Source of the DNA: Luteibacter pinisoli
GTDB lineage: Bacteria; Pseudomonadota; Gammaproteobacteria; Xanthomonadales; Rhodanobacteraceae
NCBI RefSeq assembly: GCF_006385595.1
Contig: NZ_CP041046.1
Coordinates: 1,302,001 to 1,366,000 of the forward strand
Direction of reading: 5' to 3'
DNA length: 64,000 bases
Shown: piece after piece, positions 51,130 to 60,447 of the stretch
How the letters are laid out: every line of letters begins with the position of its first letter
Numbering within the stretch: position 1 is the stretch's first letter
Notes under the pieces: model-generated
The model's database searches: none
What the model was told of the DNA's origin: nothing
The model's input: only the letters and a program-made list of their open reading frames with translations
Made by a program: the position numbers and the translations under genes

Positions 51130-52472
51130 GAAGCGAGGGCAACCTCATCGTCGAGGCGGACGCGGCCGCGCAGGGAGTTGGACATGGCCTCCGTGATCAC
51201 GACATCGACGAACTGGCCGATCATGCGGGCATGGCCGGGGAAGTTCACGAAGCGCATGTTTTCGGTGCGGCCGGTCATTTCGTTGGGGTTCTTGCGGCTG
51301 GGCTTTTCCACGAGCACGCGCTGCATGGTGCCGACCATGGCCTCGTTGATCTTGCGCGCGTTCTCGTTGATGGCCGCCTGCAGGCGCATCAGGCGCGCGT
51401 GCTTTTCCTCGGCGCTGGTGTCGTCGGCGAGGTTGGCGGCCGGGGTGCCCGGGCGCGAGGAGAAGATGAAGGAGAAGCTCTGGTCGAAGCCGATGTCGTC
51501 GATCAGCTTCATGGTCTTCTGGAAATCGTCTTCGGTTTCGCCGGGGAAGCCGACGATGAAATCCGACGAGACGCAGATGTCCGGGCGCACGGCGCGCAGC
51601 TTGCGGATCTTCTGCTTGAATTCCAGCGCGGTGTAGCCGCGCTTCATGGCCGAGAGGATCCGGTCGGAACCCGCCTGCACGGGCAGGTGCAGGTAATTGG
51701 CCAGCTGCGGCACGTTGGCGTAGGCCTCGATCAGCGAGTCCGAGAACTCCAGCGGATGCGAGGTGGTGAAGCGGATGCGGCCGATGCCGTCGATCTGCGC
51801 GATGGCGTGGATCAGCACCGAAAGGTCAGCCACCGTGCCATCGTGCATCGGGCCACGGTACGCGTTGACGTTCTGGCCCAGCAGGTTGACCTCGCGCACG
51901 CCCTGTTCGGCAAGCTGCGCCACTTCGACGATGACGTCGTCGAACGGGCGGCTGATCTCTTCGCCACGCGTGTAGGGGACCACGCAGTACGAGCAGTACT
52001 TCGAGCAGCCTTCCATGATGGAGACGAAGGCGGTGGGGCCCTCGGCGCGCGGCTCCGGCAGGCGGTCGAACTTCTCGATTTCCGGGAAGCTGATGTCCAC
52101 CTGCGCCTTGCCGCTGGCGCGGTTGGCTTCGATCATCTCGGGCAGGCGATGCAGGGTCTGTGGGCCGAAGACCAGGTCCACGTAGGGCGCGCGCTTGAGG
52201 ATGGCATCGCCCTCCTGCGAGGCGACGCAGCCGCCCACGCCGATGAGCACGGGCTTGCCGTCCTTGTGCTTCTTCCACTTGCCGAGCTGGCTGAAGACCT
52301 TTTCCTGGGCCTTTTCGCGGATGGAGCAGGTGTTGACCAGGATGACGTCGGCCTCGGCCTCGTCCAGGGTCAGCTCCAGGCCGTGGGACGCGCGCAGCAC
52401 GTCGGCCATCTTGGCCGAGTCGTACTCGTTCATCTGGCAACCGTGGGTCTTGATGAAAAGCTTGCCGCTCAT
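51126..52472 (-). CDS. miaB: tRNA-2-methylthio-N6-dimethylallyladenosine synthase
   Basis: 448 aa radical-SAM methylthiotransferase that converts i6A37 to ms2i6A37 in tRNAs reading UNN codons. N-terminal MTTase domain has TYGCQMN-like HGCQMNEYDS, NTCSIREKA and GCVAS (three Cys of the auxiliary cluster). The radical SAM motif CSKYCSYCVVPYTRG is at about residue 155. TRAM domain at the C-terminus (RVLVEKPSRKN). First gene of the operon; divergent from the lytic transglycosylase. Confidence 0.97.
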   Translation of the reverse strand: MSGKLFIKTHGCQMNEYDSAKMADVLRASHGLELTLDEAEADVILVNTCSIREKAQEKVFSQLGKWKKHKDGKPVLIGVGGCVASQEGDAILKRAPYVDLVFGPQTLHRLPEMIEANRASGKAQVDISFPEIEKFDRLPEPRAEGPTAFVSIMEGCSKYCSYCVVPYTRGEEISRPFDDVIVEVAQLAEQGVREVNLLGQNVNAYRGPMHDGTVADLSVLIHAIAQIDGIGRIRFTTSHPLEFSDSLIEAYANVPQLANYLHLPVQAGSDRILSAMKRGYTALEFKQKIRKLRAVRPDICVSSDFIVGFPGETEDDFQKTMKLIDDIGFDQSFSFIFSSRPGTPAANLADDTSAEEKHARLMRLQAAINENARKINEAMVGTMQRVLVEKPSRKNPNEMTGRTENMRFVNFPGHARMIGQFVDVVITEAMSNSLRGRVRLDDEVALAS

Positions 52473-52632
52473 GGGGCTTGGGTACCGTGTCGCATGGCCT
52501 ATTACCGAACCGCGCAGTTTACGCCGGGCCCGGGGCGGGCGCCAGATGGCGGCGGTGGATCAATGACTTGCGTGAAGATCGTCACGTATTTCGCGCTTGC
52601 TGGCGGGGGTGGCGTGGAGGAGAATCCCGCCC

Positions 52633-53802
52633 ATGGTTTTCGACGCGACGCCAGGGGAAAGCGCCGGCCATGCTGCCTGCCGTTTCCTTATCCCGGGGAC
52701 GGCCCTGAAAAGGGCCGCGGCCCTCTGCGTCCTTTTGCTCGGCCTGCTGGCCGGGCCGGCCTTTGCCGGTGCCCTGTACCGCTGCACCGGGACCACGGGC
52801 GAAACCGTTTTTTCCGGCAGCACCTCGGGTTACAAGGACTGCAAGCGCATCGGCAGCACCCCGGCGGCACGCCCGGCGCGGGCGGCGGCCCTCCCCAAAG
52901 GCTCGGACCTGCCCCTGGCCTCGGCCACGCCGTCGGTCCCGGCCGACGCCGTGGCGACCCCGGCGCGGGTGTCGTTCAAGGGCGTTTCCGGCGGTGTCGT
53001 CGGCGCGGATGAGCCCGTGACCTCGCTGGTCGGCGTCACCGGTGGCGTCGTCACCGAGGCCGAGGCGAAGACCGAAGCCGCCAAGGCCGCCTTGCCGCCG
53101 ATCACGGCGCCGAAGGGCAGATGGGACTACAAGGAATCGGCCTCCACTGATGTGGCCTCGGGCCCGGCACCGGAAGCACCCAAGGGCTCACGCGTGCTAC
53201 GTGGCGCCGTCTACCGGATCACCCGGGCCGATGGCGGCGTGGAGTACACCAACATCCCGCAGGCCGAGGGGCAGGGCAGGAGCGTGAAGATGCTCTTTAC
53301 CTATATCGCCACCTGCGTGGCCTGCGACGTGCATTCGAAGATCGACTTCAACAACGTGGCGCTGAACCTCACCTCGTTTGGCGACGTGATCCGCTCAGCC
53401 AGCCTGGAGTACCACGTGGACGAGGCGCTGCTGCGCGCCGTGATCCATGCGGAGAGCGCGTTCAACCCGCGGGCCCTCTCGATCGCGGGCGCCCAGGGCC
53501 TGATGCAGCTCATTCCCAGCACGGCGCGGGACATGGGCGTGCAGGACGTGTTCAACCCGGAGCAGAACATCCGTGGCGGCGCCCGCTACCTCGCGCTGCT
53601 GCTGCAGAACTTCAACGGCAACGAGCGCCTGGCGGCCGCGGCGTACAACGCCGGCCCCGGGGCCGTGCAACGCTACAATGGCGTGCCGCCGTATGACGAA
53701 ACCCGCGTGTACGTCGAGCGCGTGGGCGTGCTGCGCAAGCGCTACACCGAGGGCCTGAAGCGGCCCGGCACCGGCGTGCCGCTGGCCGAGCGTGGATCCT
53801 GA
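52633..53802 (+). CDS. Exported lytic transglycosylase with DUF4124 and SLT domains
   Basis: 389 aa from ATG 52633 (GGAGGAG about 10 bases upstream). A hydrophobic export segment at about 27-46 is followed by a short DUF4124 part (ALYRCTGTTGETVFS). Then a long low-complexity Ala/Pro/Val linker and a second DUF4124-like strand set (VYRITRADGGVEYTN). The SLT catalytic domain runs from about 255 to the end: the catalytic Glu is in HAESAFNPRA, with GLMQLIPSTA and AAAYNAGPGAV. It cleaves peptidoglycan. Convergent with the DegS-like gene. Alternative product: shorter protein from another start if the leader differs. Confidence 0.92.
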   Translation: MVFDATPGESAGHAACRFLIPGTALKRAAALCVLLLGLLAGPAFAGALYRCTGTTGETVFSGSTSGYKDCKRIGSTPAARPARAAALPKGSDLPLASATPSVPADAVATPARVSFKGVSGGVVGADEPVTSLVGVTGGVVTEAEAKTEAAKAALPPITAPKGRWDYKESASTDVASGPAPEAPKGSRVLRGAVYRITRADGGVEYTNIPQAEGQGRSVKMLFTYIATCVACDVHSKIDFNNVALNLTSFGDVIRSASLEYHVDEALLRAVIHAESAFNPRALSIAGAQGLMQLIPSTARDMGVQDVFNPEQNIRGGARYLALLLQNFNGNERLAAAAYNAGPGAVQRYNGVPPYDETRVYVERVGVLRKRYTEGLKRPGTGVPLAERGS

Positions 53803-53819
53803 CGGGAGCTCCTGACGGG

Positions 53820-54995
53820 TCAGGGATTCTGCGTCTGCACCGGCGAGGTGGGCGGCCGCTGCACGGGGACGATCGACAGCGAGAAGGCCTGGCCGTTACG
53901 CAAGCCTGACAGGGTCACCGCCGTACCGGGCTTCAACGAGGCCTCGTGCCGGCGCAGGTCCGAGGCATCAAGAATGTCCTCATTGCCGATCTTGAGCAGC
54001 ACGTCGCGCTGCTCCACGCCCGCCAGCGCGGCCGGGCCGCCCGGCGAGACATCGTTCACCACCACGCCCCGCGCCGCCGACGGAAGGCCGCTTTCGGCCG
54101 CCACGGGCACGGGGCCGTAGTCGGCACCGATCCAGCCGCGGACCACGTGCCCGCTCTTGATGATCTGCTCGAGCACGTCCTTCGCGCTCTGCACGGGGAT
54201 AGCGAAGCCAATGCCCTCGGCGCCCACGGCCTGGCCGATGAGCGAGGTATTGATGCCCACCAGCTCGCCATGCGCATTGACCAGCGCACCGCCCGAGTTG
54301 CCGAAGTTGATGGCGGCGTCGGTCTGGATCAGGCTCTCCAGGCTGGAGAGGTTGAGCTGGCGGCCGATGGCGCTGACGATGCCCATGGTCACCGTCTGCC
54401 CGATGCCGAAGGGGTTGCCGATGGCCAGCACCACGTCGCCCACGCGGGGTCGGGTGTCGGCATCGGTCATCTTGATGGCCGGCAGGTTGCCCGCGTCCAC
54501 CTTGAGCACGGCCAGGTCGGTTTCATCATCGGAGCCCACGACCTTGGCGCTGGCGACGCGGCCGTCGTACAGCAGTAGCTGGATGTCGTCCGCATTGGCG
54601 ATGACGTGGTTGTTGGTCAAAACATAACCATCGTCGCTGACGATGACGCCCGAACCGAGGTTTTGCTGGCGCCGGGTACGCACCGGCCCGGTCGGCACGC
54701 TGAAGATGCGCTGCAGTACGGGGTCGGAGTAGAGCTGGCGCGGCTGCTCGGTCACCAGCTTGTTGGCGTAGATATTCACGACCGATGGCGCGGCCTTGGC
54801 CACCGCATCGGCATACGACACAGGGCCTTCCGACGCCGAAGCGCCCGCCGCGGCGGGGCTTTCGGCATGCCCGGCCAGGCGTTGCCGAAGGAGTGCACCA
54901 CTGCCTGGCCAGAGCAGGCCAATGACGAAGGCAAGGGCAAGGCCAAGCACCACGAAGCGGGCGACGAAGGCAAACGTGCGGGCAGCTTGGTTCAT
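53820..54995 (-). CDS. Membrane-anchored S1C/PDZ serine protease, DegS/AlgW-like
   Basis: 391 aa. One N-terminal membrane anchor (residues 12-30) holds a trypsin-like domain in the periplasm. The catalytic triad is His in TNNHVIAN (near 132), Asp in DETDLAVLKV (near 160) and Ser in FGNSGGALVN (near 235). One PDZ domain follows (about 285-375), so it is DegS/AlgW-type rather than DegP with two PDZ. It probably starts the cleavage of the anti-sigma factor that controls envelope stress. Upstream divergent from petA. Confidence 0.92.
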   Translation of the reverse strand: MNQAARTFAFVARFVVLGLALAFVIGLLWPGSGALLRQRLAGHAESPAAAGASASEGPVSYADAVAKAAPSVVNIYANKLVTEQPRQLYSDPVLQRIFSVPTGPVRTRRQQNLGSGVIVSDDGYVLTNNHVIANADDIQLLLYDGRVASAKVVGSDDETDLAVLKVDAGNLPAIKMTDADTRPRVGDVVLAIGNPFGIGQTVTMGIVSAIGRQLNLSSLESLIQTDAAINFGNSGGALVNAHGELVGINTSLIGQAVGAEGIGFAIPVQSAKDVLEQIIKSGHVVRGWIGADYGPVPVAAESGLPSAARGVVVNDVSPGGPAALAGVEQRDVLLKIGNEDILDASDLRRHEASLKPGTAVTLSGLRNGQAFSLSIVPVQRPPTSPVQTQNP

Positions 54996-55072
54996 GGGTG
55001 GCCGAATTTTCCGCGTCCTGGCGGGGAGTTAGCTGCCATGGCTTTACATCTGGCAGGCGTTTGTTCACTTTA

Positions 55073-55101
55073 TTGTACGTGGCAAGTGCTGACGTTACAC
55101 T
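55073..55101 (+). promoter_or_regulatory. Candidate sigma-70 promoter for petABC
   Basis: TTGTAC (55073-55078), 17 bases, then TACACT (55096-55101). Each hexamer has 3-4 of 6 consensus bases, with ideal spacing. The predicted leader is about 75 bases before petA. Flanking bases are AT-richer than the surroundings. Confidence 0.45.
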
Positions 55102-55181
55102 GACGTAATTTTGCGGAAGCCGATTTCCTGAAAGCGGCGATGGGGCCCGCAATTCTCAATGGCAAAGTTCCGGAGAGCCTG

Positions 55182-55784
55182 ATGGCGAACGAAGAAGTCG
55201 TCGATCACGGGCGCCGTCGCTTTCTCACCACAACGACCGTCGTGGTCGGTGGTGTGGGAGTGGTCGCGGCGATCGTGCCCTTCATCAAGTCGTGGGAACC
55301 ATCGGCGAGGGCCAAGGCGGCGGGGGCGCCGGTCACGGTCGACATCAGCGCTATCGACGCAGGGCAGAAGGTCACCTTCGCCTGGCGTAGCCTTCCCGTT
55401 TTCGTGGTCAACCGCACGCCGGACCAGCTGGCCCAGCTAAAGGGCCTCGCGCCGCGCCTGCTCGACCCGACCTCGTCCGACGCCGGCCAGCAGCCGAAGT
55501 ACGCGACGAACGAAACCCGTTCCATCAAGCCCGAGTGGCTGGTCGTCATCGGCCTGTGCACGCACCTTGGCTGCGTCCCCGATTTCGTCCCGGACATCAA
55601 GCCCGAGCCGTTCGATGCGAACTGGAAGGGTGGCTTCTACTGCCCTTGCCACAAGTCCCGCTACGACCTCTCCGGTCGCGTGTTCAGTGGCGTGCCGGCC
55701 CCGAAGAACCTTCCGGTGCCGCCGTACCACTTCATCGATGACACGCATATCCAGATCGGCGTGGATCCGGAGGGGAAGAGCTGA
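55182..55784 (+). CDS. petA: Ubiquinol-cytochrome c reductase, Rieske iron-sulfur subunit
   Basis: 200 aa. ATG 55182 has CGGAGAG 5-6 bases upstream; the upstream in-frame ATG 55140 lacks a site. The N-terminus has the twin-arginine type HGRRRFLTTTT and one membrane helix (about 17-37). The cluster motifs are CTHLGC (near 125) and CPCHKSRYD (near 150), giving the 2Cys-2His Rieske centre. It transfers electrons from ubiquinol to cytochrome c1. Overlaps petB (TGATG). Confidence 0.96.
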   Translation: MANEEVVDHGRRRFLTTTTVVVGGVGVVAAIVPFIKSWEPSARAKAAGAPVTVDISAIDAGQKVTFAWRSLPVFVVNRTPDQLAQLKGLAPRLLDPTSSDAGQQPKYATNETRSIKPEWLVVIGLCTHLGCVPDFVPDIKPEPFDANWKGGFYCPCHKSRYDLSGRVFSGVPAPKNLPVPPYHFIDDTHIQIGVDPEGKS

Positions 55785-57085
55785 TGGCCAGCACACTGTC
55801 GCGTCTTGGTAACTGGTTCAACGAGCGTGCCCCGGGCTTCATGCCGATGTACCGGAAGCACATGACCGAGTACTACGCACCGAAGAACTTCAATCTTTGG
55901 TACTACTTCGGCTCGCTCGCCCTGTTGGTGCTGGTCAACCAGATCATCACCGGCATCTTCCTCACCATGAACTACAAGACGAGTGCGGCGGAAGCCTTCA
56001 ACTCGGTCGAGTACATCATGCGTGACGTGGAGTGGGGCTGGCTGATCCGCTACATGCATTCCACGGGCGCTTCGCTGTTCTTCGTCGTGGTGTTCCTGCA
56101 CATGTTCCGCGGCATCATGTACGGCTCGTTCAAGAAGCCCCGCGAGCTGGTGTGGGTGCTGGGCATGCTGATCTTCCTGGCGCTGATGGCGGAAGCCTTC
56201 ATGGGCTACGTGCTGCCCTGGGGCAACATGTCCTTCTGGGGCGCGAAGGTGATCATCTCGCTGTTCGGCACCATCCCCTTCATCGGCGACACGCTGGTGC
56301 AGTGGATCATGGGTGACTACCTGCCGGCGGATTCCACGCTCAACCGCTTCTTCGCGCTGCATGTCATCGCGCTGCCGCTGGTGCTCCTGTTGCTGGTGGT
56401 GTTGCACCTGGCGGCGCTGCACGAGGTGGGTTCGAACAACCCCGACGGCGTGGACGTGAAGCACGGCCCGAAGGGCAACCGCTGGTCGCCCGACAAGCCC
56501 ACCGATGCGATTCCGTTCCACCCGTACTACACGGTGAAGGACTCGTTCGGCGTCGGCTTCTTCCTGATGATCGCGGCGTTCATCATCTTCTTCGCCCCGA
56601 CGTTTGGCGGATGGTTCCTCGAGCACGACAACTTCACGCCGGCGAATAACCTGGTGACCCCGACGCACATCAAGCCGTCGTGGTACTTCACGCCGTTCTA
56701 CGCGATCCTGCGCATGATCCCGTCCTTCCTCGGCACGGCGGTGTGGGGCGTGCTTGGCATGTTCGGCGCCATCCTGCTGCTGGGGCTGCTGCCGTGGATC
56801 GATCGCGGTGAAGTGCGCTCGGTGCGCTACCGCGGCCTGGGCTTCCGCATTGGCCTGGCCGTGCTGGTCATCTCCTTCCTGGCCCTGGGCCTGGTAGGTG
56901 CCGGTGTTACCGCCGAACTCATCCCGGTGTGGTTCCCGGGGGCGGACGTCACCACGGTAGAGAACGCGTTCGGGCGCCTCATGGTGCTGGGCTACTTTGG
57001 CTTCTTCGTGTTCCTCTTTATCTACACGCACTTTGGGTTCGAGAAGACCAAGCCGGTTCCGGAACGGGTGACGACGCATGATTAA
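55784..57085 (+). CDS. petB: Cytochrome b of the bc1 complex
   Basis: 433 aa with 8 membrane helices. Haem ligands are in HSTGASLFFVVVFLHMF and HVIALPLVLLLLVVLHL. The Qo-site motif usually PEWY reads PSWY here (Pro298, Ser299, Trp300, Tyr301). MRDVEWGWLIRYMH and GYVLPWGNMSFWGA are typical. Full-length cytochrome b, not split as in b6/subunit IV. Overlaps petC by 8 bases. Confidence 0.97.
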   Translation: MASTLSRLGNWFNERAPGFMPMYRKHMTEYYAPKNFNLWYYFGSLALLVLVNQIITGIFLTMNYKTSAAEAFNSVEYIMRDVEWGWLIRYMHSTGASLFFVVVFLHMFRGIMYGSFKKPRELVWVLGMLIFLALMAEAFMGYVLPWGNMSFWGAKVIISLFGTIPFIGDTLVQWIMGDYLPADSTLNRFFALHVIALPLVLLLLVVLHLAALHEVGSNNPDGVDVKHGPKGNRWSPDKPTDAIPFHPYYTVKDSFGVGFFLMIAAFIIFFAPTFGGWFLEHDNFTPANNLVTPTHIKPSWYFTPFYAILRMIPSFLGTAVWGVLGMFGAILLLGLLPWIDRGEVRSVRYRGLGFRIGLAVLVISFLALGLVGAGVTAELIPVWFPGADVTTVENAFGRLMVLGYFGFFVFLFIYTHFGFEKTKPVPERVTTHD

Positions 57086-57830
57086 GCGCTATCTCTCCTC
57101 CCTCGCCCTCGCGCTGGGCCTTGCGGTGGTCGCCGTGCCCGCCCTCGCGGCCGAAGGTGAAGACCTTCCGCCGTCGGGCGCCAACGTCTACGACCAGGCC
57201 TCACTGCAGCGCGGCGCCAAGCTGTTCTTCAACTATTGCGTGGGCTGCCACTCGCTGAAGTACGTGCGCTACTCGCGCCTGGCGACCGACCTGGGCCTGT
57301 CCGAAGAAGAGGTGATGACCCACCTCAACTTCACCGGCGCCAAGTTCGGCGAAACGGTGATCTCGCACATGCCGGCCGAGCAGGCCAAGGGCTGGTTCGG
57401 CAAGGAGCCGCCGGATCTCACCCTGGAAGCCCGGGCCAAGGGTTCGGACTTCATCTACAACTACCTGAACTCGTTCTACCTGGACCCGAGCCGCCCGGTG
57501 GGCTGGAACAACACGGTGTTCCCGAACGCCTCCATGCCCAACCCCCTGTGGGAGTTGCAGGGCCTGCAGGTGGCCGTGCATGCCGAGGGCAAGGCCGGGG
57601 CGGACGCCGCGGTGGAGAAGCTTGAACTGCACAGCCCGGGTTCGATGACCCCGGAACAGTTCCAGGCCGCCACCCGCGACCTCACCGCCTTCCTGGAGTA
57701 CACCGCCGAGCCGGCCGCGCTGGAACGCCAGTCCGTGGGCATCTGGGTGCTGCTGTTCTTGGCCGGTCTCACCTTCCTGCTGTACCTTCTGAAGCATGAA
57801 TACTGGAAGGACGTCCACGAGCATCACTGA
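57078..57830 (+). CDS. petC: Cytochrome c1
   Basis: 250 aa. Signal peptide at 1-22 (LAAEG), haem-binding CVGCHSLKYVRYSRL at residue 55, and a C-terminal anchor helix GIWVLLFLAGLTFLLYLLKHEYW. Accepts electrons from the Rieske centre and passes them to soluble or bound cytochrome c. Its ATG lies inside the end of petB, so translation is coupled. Confidence 0.96.
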   Translation: MIKRYLSSLALALGLAVVAVPALAAEGEDLPPSGANVYDQASLQRGAKLFFNYCVGCHSLKYVRYSRLATDLGLSEEEVMTHLNFTGAKFGETVISHMPAEQAKGWFGKEPPDLTLEARAKGSDFIYNYLNSFYLDPSRPVGWNNTVFPNASMPNPLWELQGLQVAVHAEGKAGADAAVEKLELHSPGSMTPEQFQAATRDLTAFLEYTAEPAALERQSVGIWVLLFLAGLTFLLYLLKHEYWKDVHEHH

Positions 57831-57901
57831 TTGATGTCCCCCGGGGCGGCCGCAGGGTCGCCCCGTTTCGTTCCGGCGCAGCAGGGAGGGAGATCGAAAG
57901 C

Positions 57902-58549
57902 ATGGTCCAGAACGCACGTTCGCGCACGGCGCTCACGCTCTATACGAGTGCTGACGACATCCATTGCCATCGCACCCGCCTTGTCCTGGCGGCCAAGGGC
58001 GTGGCGTACGACAGGATCATCCTGAGGGCGGACCAGCCCACGCCGGACCTGCTCGAGCTCAATCCCTACGGCACCCTGCCGACCCTGGTAGACCGCGACC
58101 TGACGGTCTACGACACGCTGATCGTGGTCGAATTCCTCGATGAGCGGTACCCGCACCCCCCGCTGATGCCGATCGATCCGCTCTCCCGGGCGCGCCTGCG
58201 CCTGGCCACGTGGCGGATCGAGAACGACTGGCTGCCGGAAATCGAGGCGATCCAGGAGGGTGGCTCGGGCGCCGCGGCGGCCCGGCGCCGGCTCCGCGAG
58301 CACCTGCTGTTCTCCGTGGAGCTGTTCAAGGCCTCGCGATTCTTCCTGAACCCTGAGATGAGTCTCATCGACTGCCTCGTGGCGCCCATCGTCTGGCGCC
58401 TGCCCGCGCTCGGGGTGGACCTGGGCCCGGCGGGCAAGCCCATCGTCGATTACGGCGAACGCCTGTTCCACAGCCAGGGTTTCGCCCGCAGCCTCACCCA
58501 GGAAGAGCGGGACATGCGGCCCCATTTCGACTTCGCCCCGGCCGGTTAG
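57902..58549 (+). CDS. sspA: Stringent starvation protein A
   Basis: 215 aa GST-like protein that associates with RNA polymerase. The N-terminal thioredoxin-like domain starts LTLYTSADDIHCHRTRLVLAAKG and contains YGTLPTLVDRDLTVYDTLIVVEFLDERYPHP; a helical C-domain follows. GGGAGA precedes the ATG by about 8 bases. It lies 71 bases after petC, the same order as in many beta- and gammaproteobacteria, and is followed by sspB. Confidence 0.95.
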   Translation: MVQNARSRTALTLYTSADDIHCHRTRLVLAAKGVAYDRIILRADQPTPDLLELNPYGTLPTLVDRDLTVYDTLIVVEFLDERYPHPPLMPIDPLSRARLRLATWRIENDWLPEIEAIQEGGSGAAAARRRLREHLLFSVELFKASRFFLNPEMSLIDCLVAPIVWRLPALGVDLGPAGKPIVDYGERLFHSQGFARSLTQEERDMRPHFDFAPAG

Positions 58550-58646
58550 CCCTCCGCGCCCGTATCCCGTAAACTCTCTTCTGGCCTTGCCCTGCCGGGG
58601 CGTTGGTGATTCCCGACCGACCGGCGGGTACGACGAGGACGCTGTT

Positions 58647-59099
58647 ATGGATACGAACGAGAGCATGGGCATGACTTCCAATCGCCCCTACCTGCTGCGC
58701 GCCATCTACGACTGGATCAGCGATAACGGCCTGACCCCGTACGTGCTGGTGGACGCCGGCCAGCCGGGCGTGAAGGTGCCTGCCCACGTCGTGAAGAACG
58801 GCCAGGTGGTGCTGAACCTCGCCATGCGCGCCGTCGCCAACCTCGATCTCGGCAACGATCGCATCGCCTTCCAGGCGCGTTTCTCCGGCGTCAGCCAGAA
58901 CATCGTTATTCCCGTCGCTGCCGTGCTGGCGCTTTACGCGCAGGAAAACGGCCAGGGCATGATGTTCCCGGCCGATGAAAACGACGAAATGGCCGCCCCG
59001 GTGGAAGCCGTGGACGACGCCACGTCGGAAGCGCCCGCTGCGGGCGGTGATGACGACCGGCCCAAGCGCGGTGCGCCGCACCTGCGGGTCGTCAAATAA
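58647..59099 (+). CDS. sspB: ClpXP adaptor, stringent starvation protein B
   Basis: 150 aa. ATG 58647 with GAGGA about 8 bases upstream; ATG 58671 is an alternative. The conserved ssrA-tag-binding fold is seen in RPYLLRAIYDWISDNGLTPYVLVDA, LNLAMRAVANL and ISFQARFSGVSQ. The C-terminal tail is acidic/disordered and ends with the ClpX-docking motif RGAPHLRVVK. Delivers ssrA-tagged peptides to ClpXP. A strong terminator follows. Confidence 0.95.
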   Translation: MDTNESMGMTSNRPYLLRAIYDWISDNGLTPYVLVDAGQPGVKVPAHVVKNGQVVLNLAMRAVANLDLGNDRIAFQARFSGVSQNIVIPVAAVLALYAQENGQGMMFPADENDEMAAPVEAVDDATSEAPAAGGDDDRPKRGAPHLRVVK

Positions 59100-59100
59100 G

Positions 59101-59127
59101 AAAGGCCGCCCTCGGGCGGCCTTTTTC
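59101..59127 (+). terminator. Intrinsic terminator after sspB
   Basis: Stem AAAGGCCGCC (59101-59110) pairs with 59115-59124 around CTCG, followed by Ts (59122-59126). It ends the sspA-sspB transcript. On the minus strand the three As before the stem give only a weak T-run for the opposite DUF3301 gene. Confidence 0.9.
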
Positions 59128-59138
59128 GTTACAGCCAG

Positions 59139-59531
59139 TCAGTGAGCCCGGCGTCGGTCCGATAGTGAAATCACATTCGTGGGCAGGTCGGTTTCGCTGG
59201 CCACTACCGTTTCCAGTTCCGGATTGCCCGAATGCGGCAAGGCATAGCTCACCACGGCGTCGCCGGCCATCCAGATTTTCGCCGGCTGGCGGCTCTGGCC
59301 GTCTTCGCTGACTTCAAAGGCGTAGCAACGCTCCAGGCGCCGCCCGCCATCGACACCCTGCAGGCGGAAGGCGCGTAGCCCCACCGACTGGTCAAGCAGC
59401 TGCAACCCATGCCGGCGCGACAGCGCCGTGGCCGCGCGTACGGCCACTTCACGCGCGCGCGTCAGCCGATACCAGCTGGCGATCAGCGCCGCCAGGCCCA
59501 GCATCCAGAAAAGGTCGGAAAAGGAGTTCAT
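59139..59531 (-). CDS. DUF3301 protein
   Basis: 130 aa from ATG 59531. A single membrane helix (about 6-22, FWMLGLAALIASWYRL) is followed by a soluble domain with CRYxFEVSxDG-type CYAFEVSEDGQSRQPAKIWMAGD. Family of unknown function found next to nadC in Xanthomonadales. Convergent with sspB. Confidence 0.8.
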   Translation of the reverse strand: MNSFSDLFWMLGLAALIASWYRLTRAREVAVRAATALSRRHGLQLLDQSVGLRAFRLQGVDGGRRLERCYAFEVSEDGQSRQPAKIWMAGDAVVSYALPHSGNPELETVVASETDLPTNVISLSDRRRAH

Positions 59532-59584
59532 GGGCTGAGTGTGTGGCCGGCAGGCGGCGGCCACAAGTCCCTTGATTCTGCCGT

Positions 59585-60442
<858 letters not shown>

Positions 60443-60447
60443 GGGGC

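Noticed and set aside
53811..53824. Palindrome CCTGAC-GG-GTCAGG between the convergent SLT and DegS-like genes
   Set aside because: Six-bp stem and no T-run on either strand; partly a direct repeat of TCCTGACGGG. Too weak to call.
57843..57864. GGGGCG...CGCCCC hairpin between petC and sspA
   Set aside because: Stem of six pairs with a 10-base loop and only GTTTCGTT after it; a possible attenuator but not convincing.
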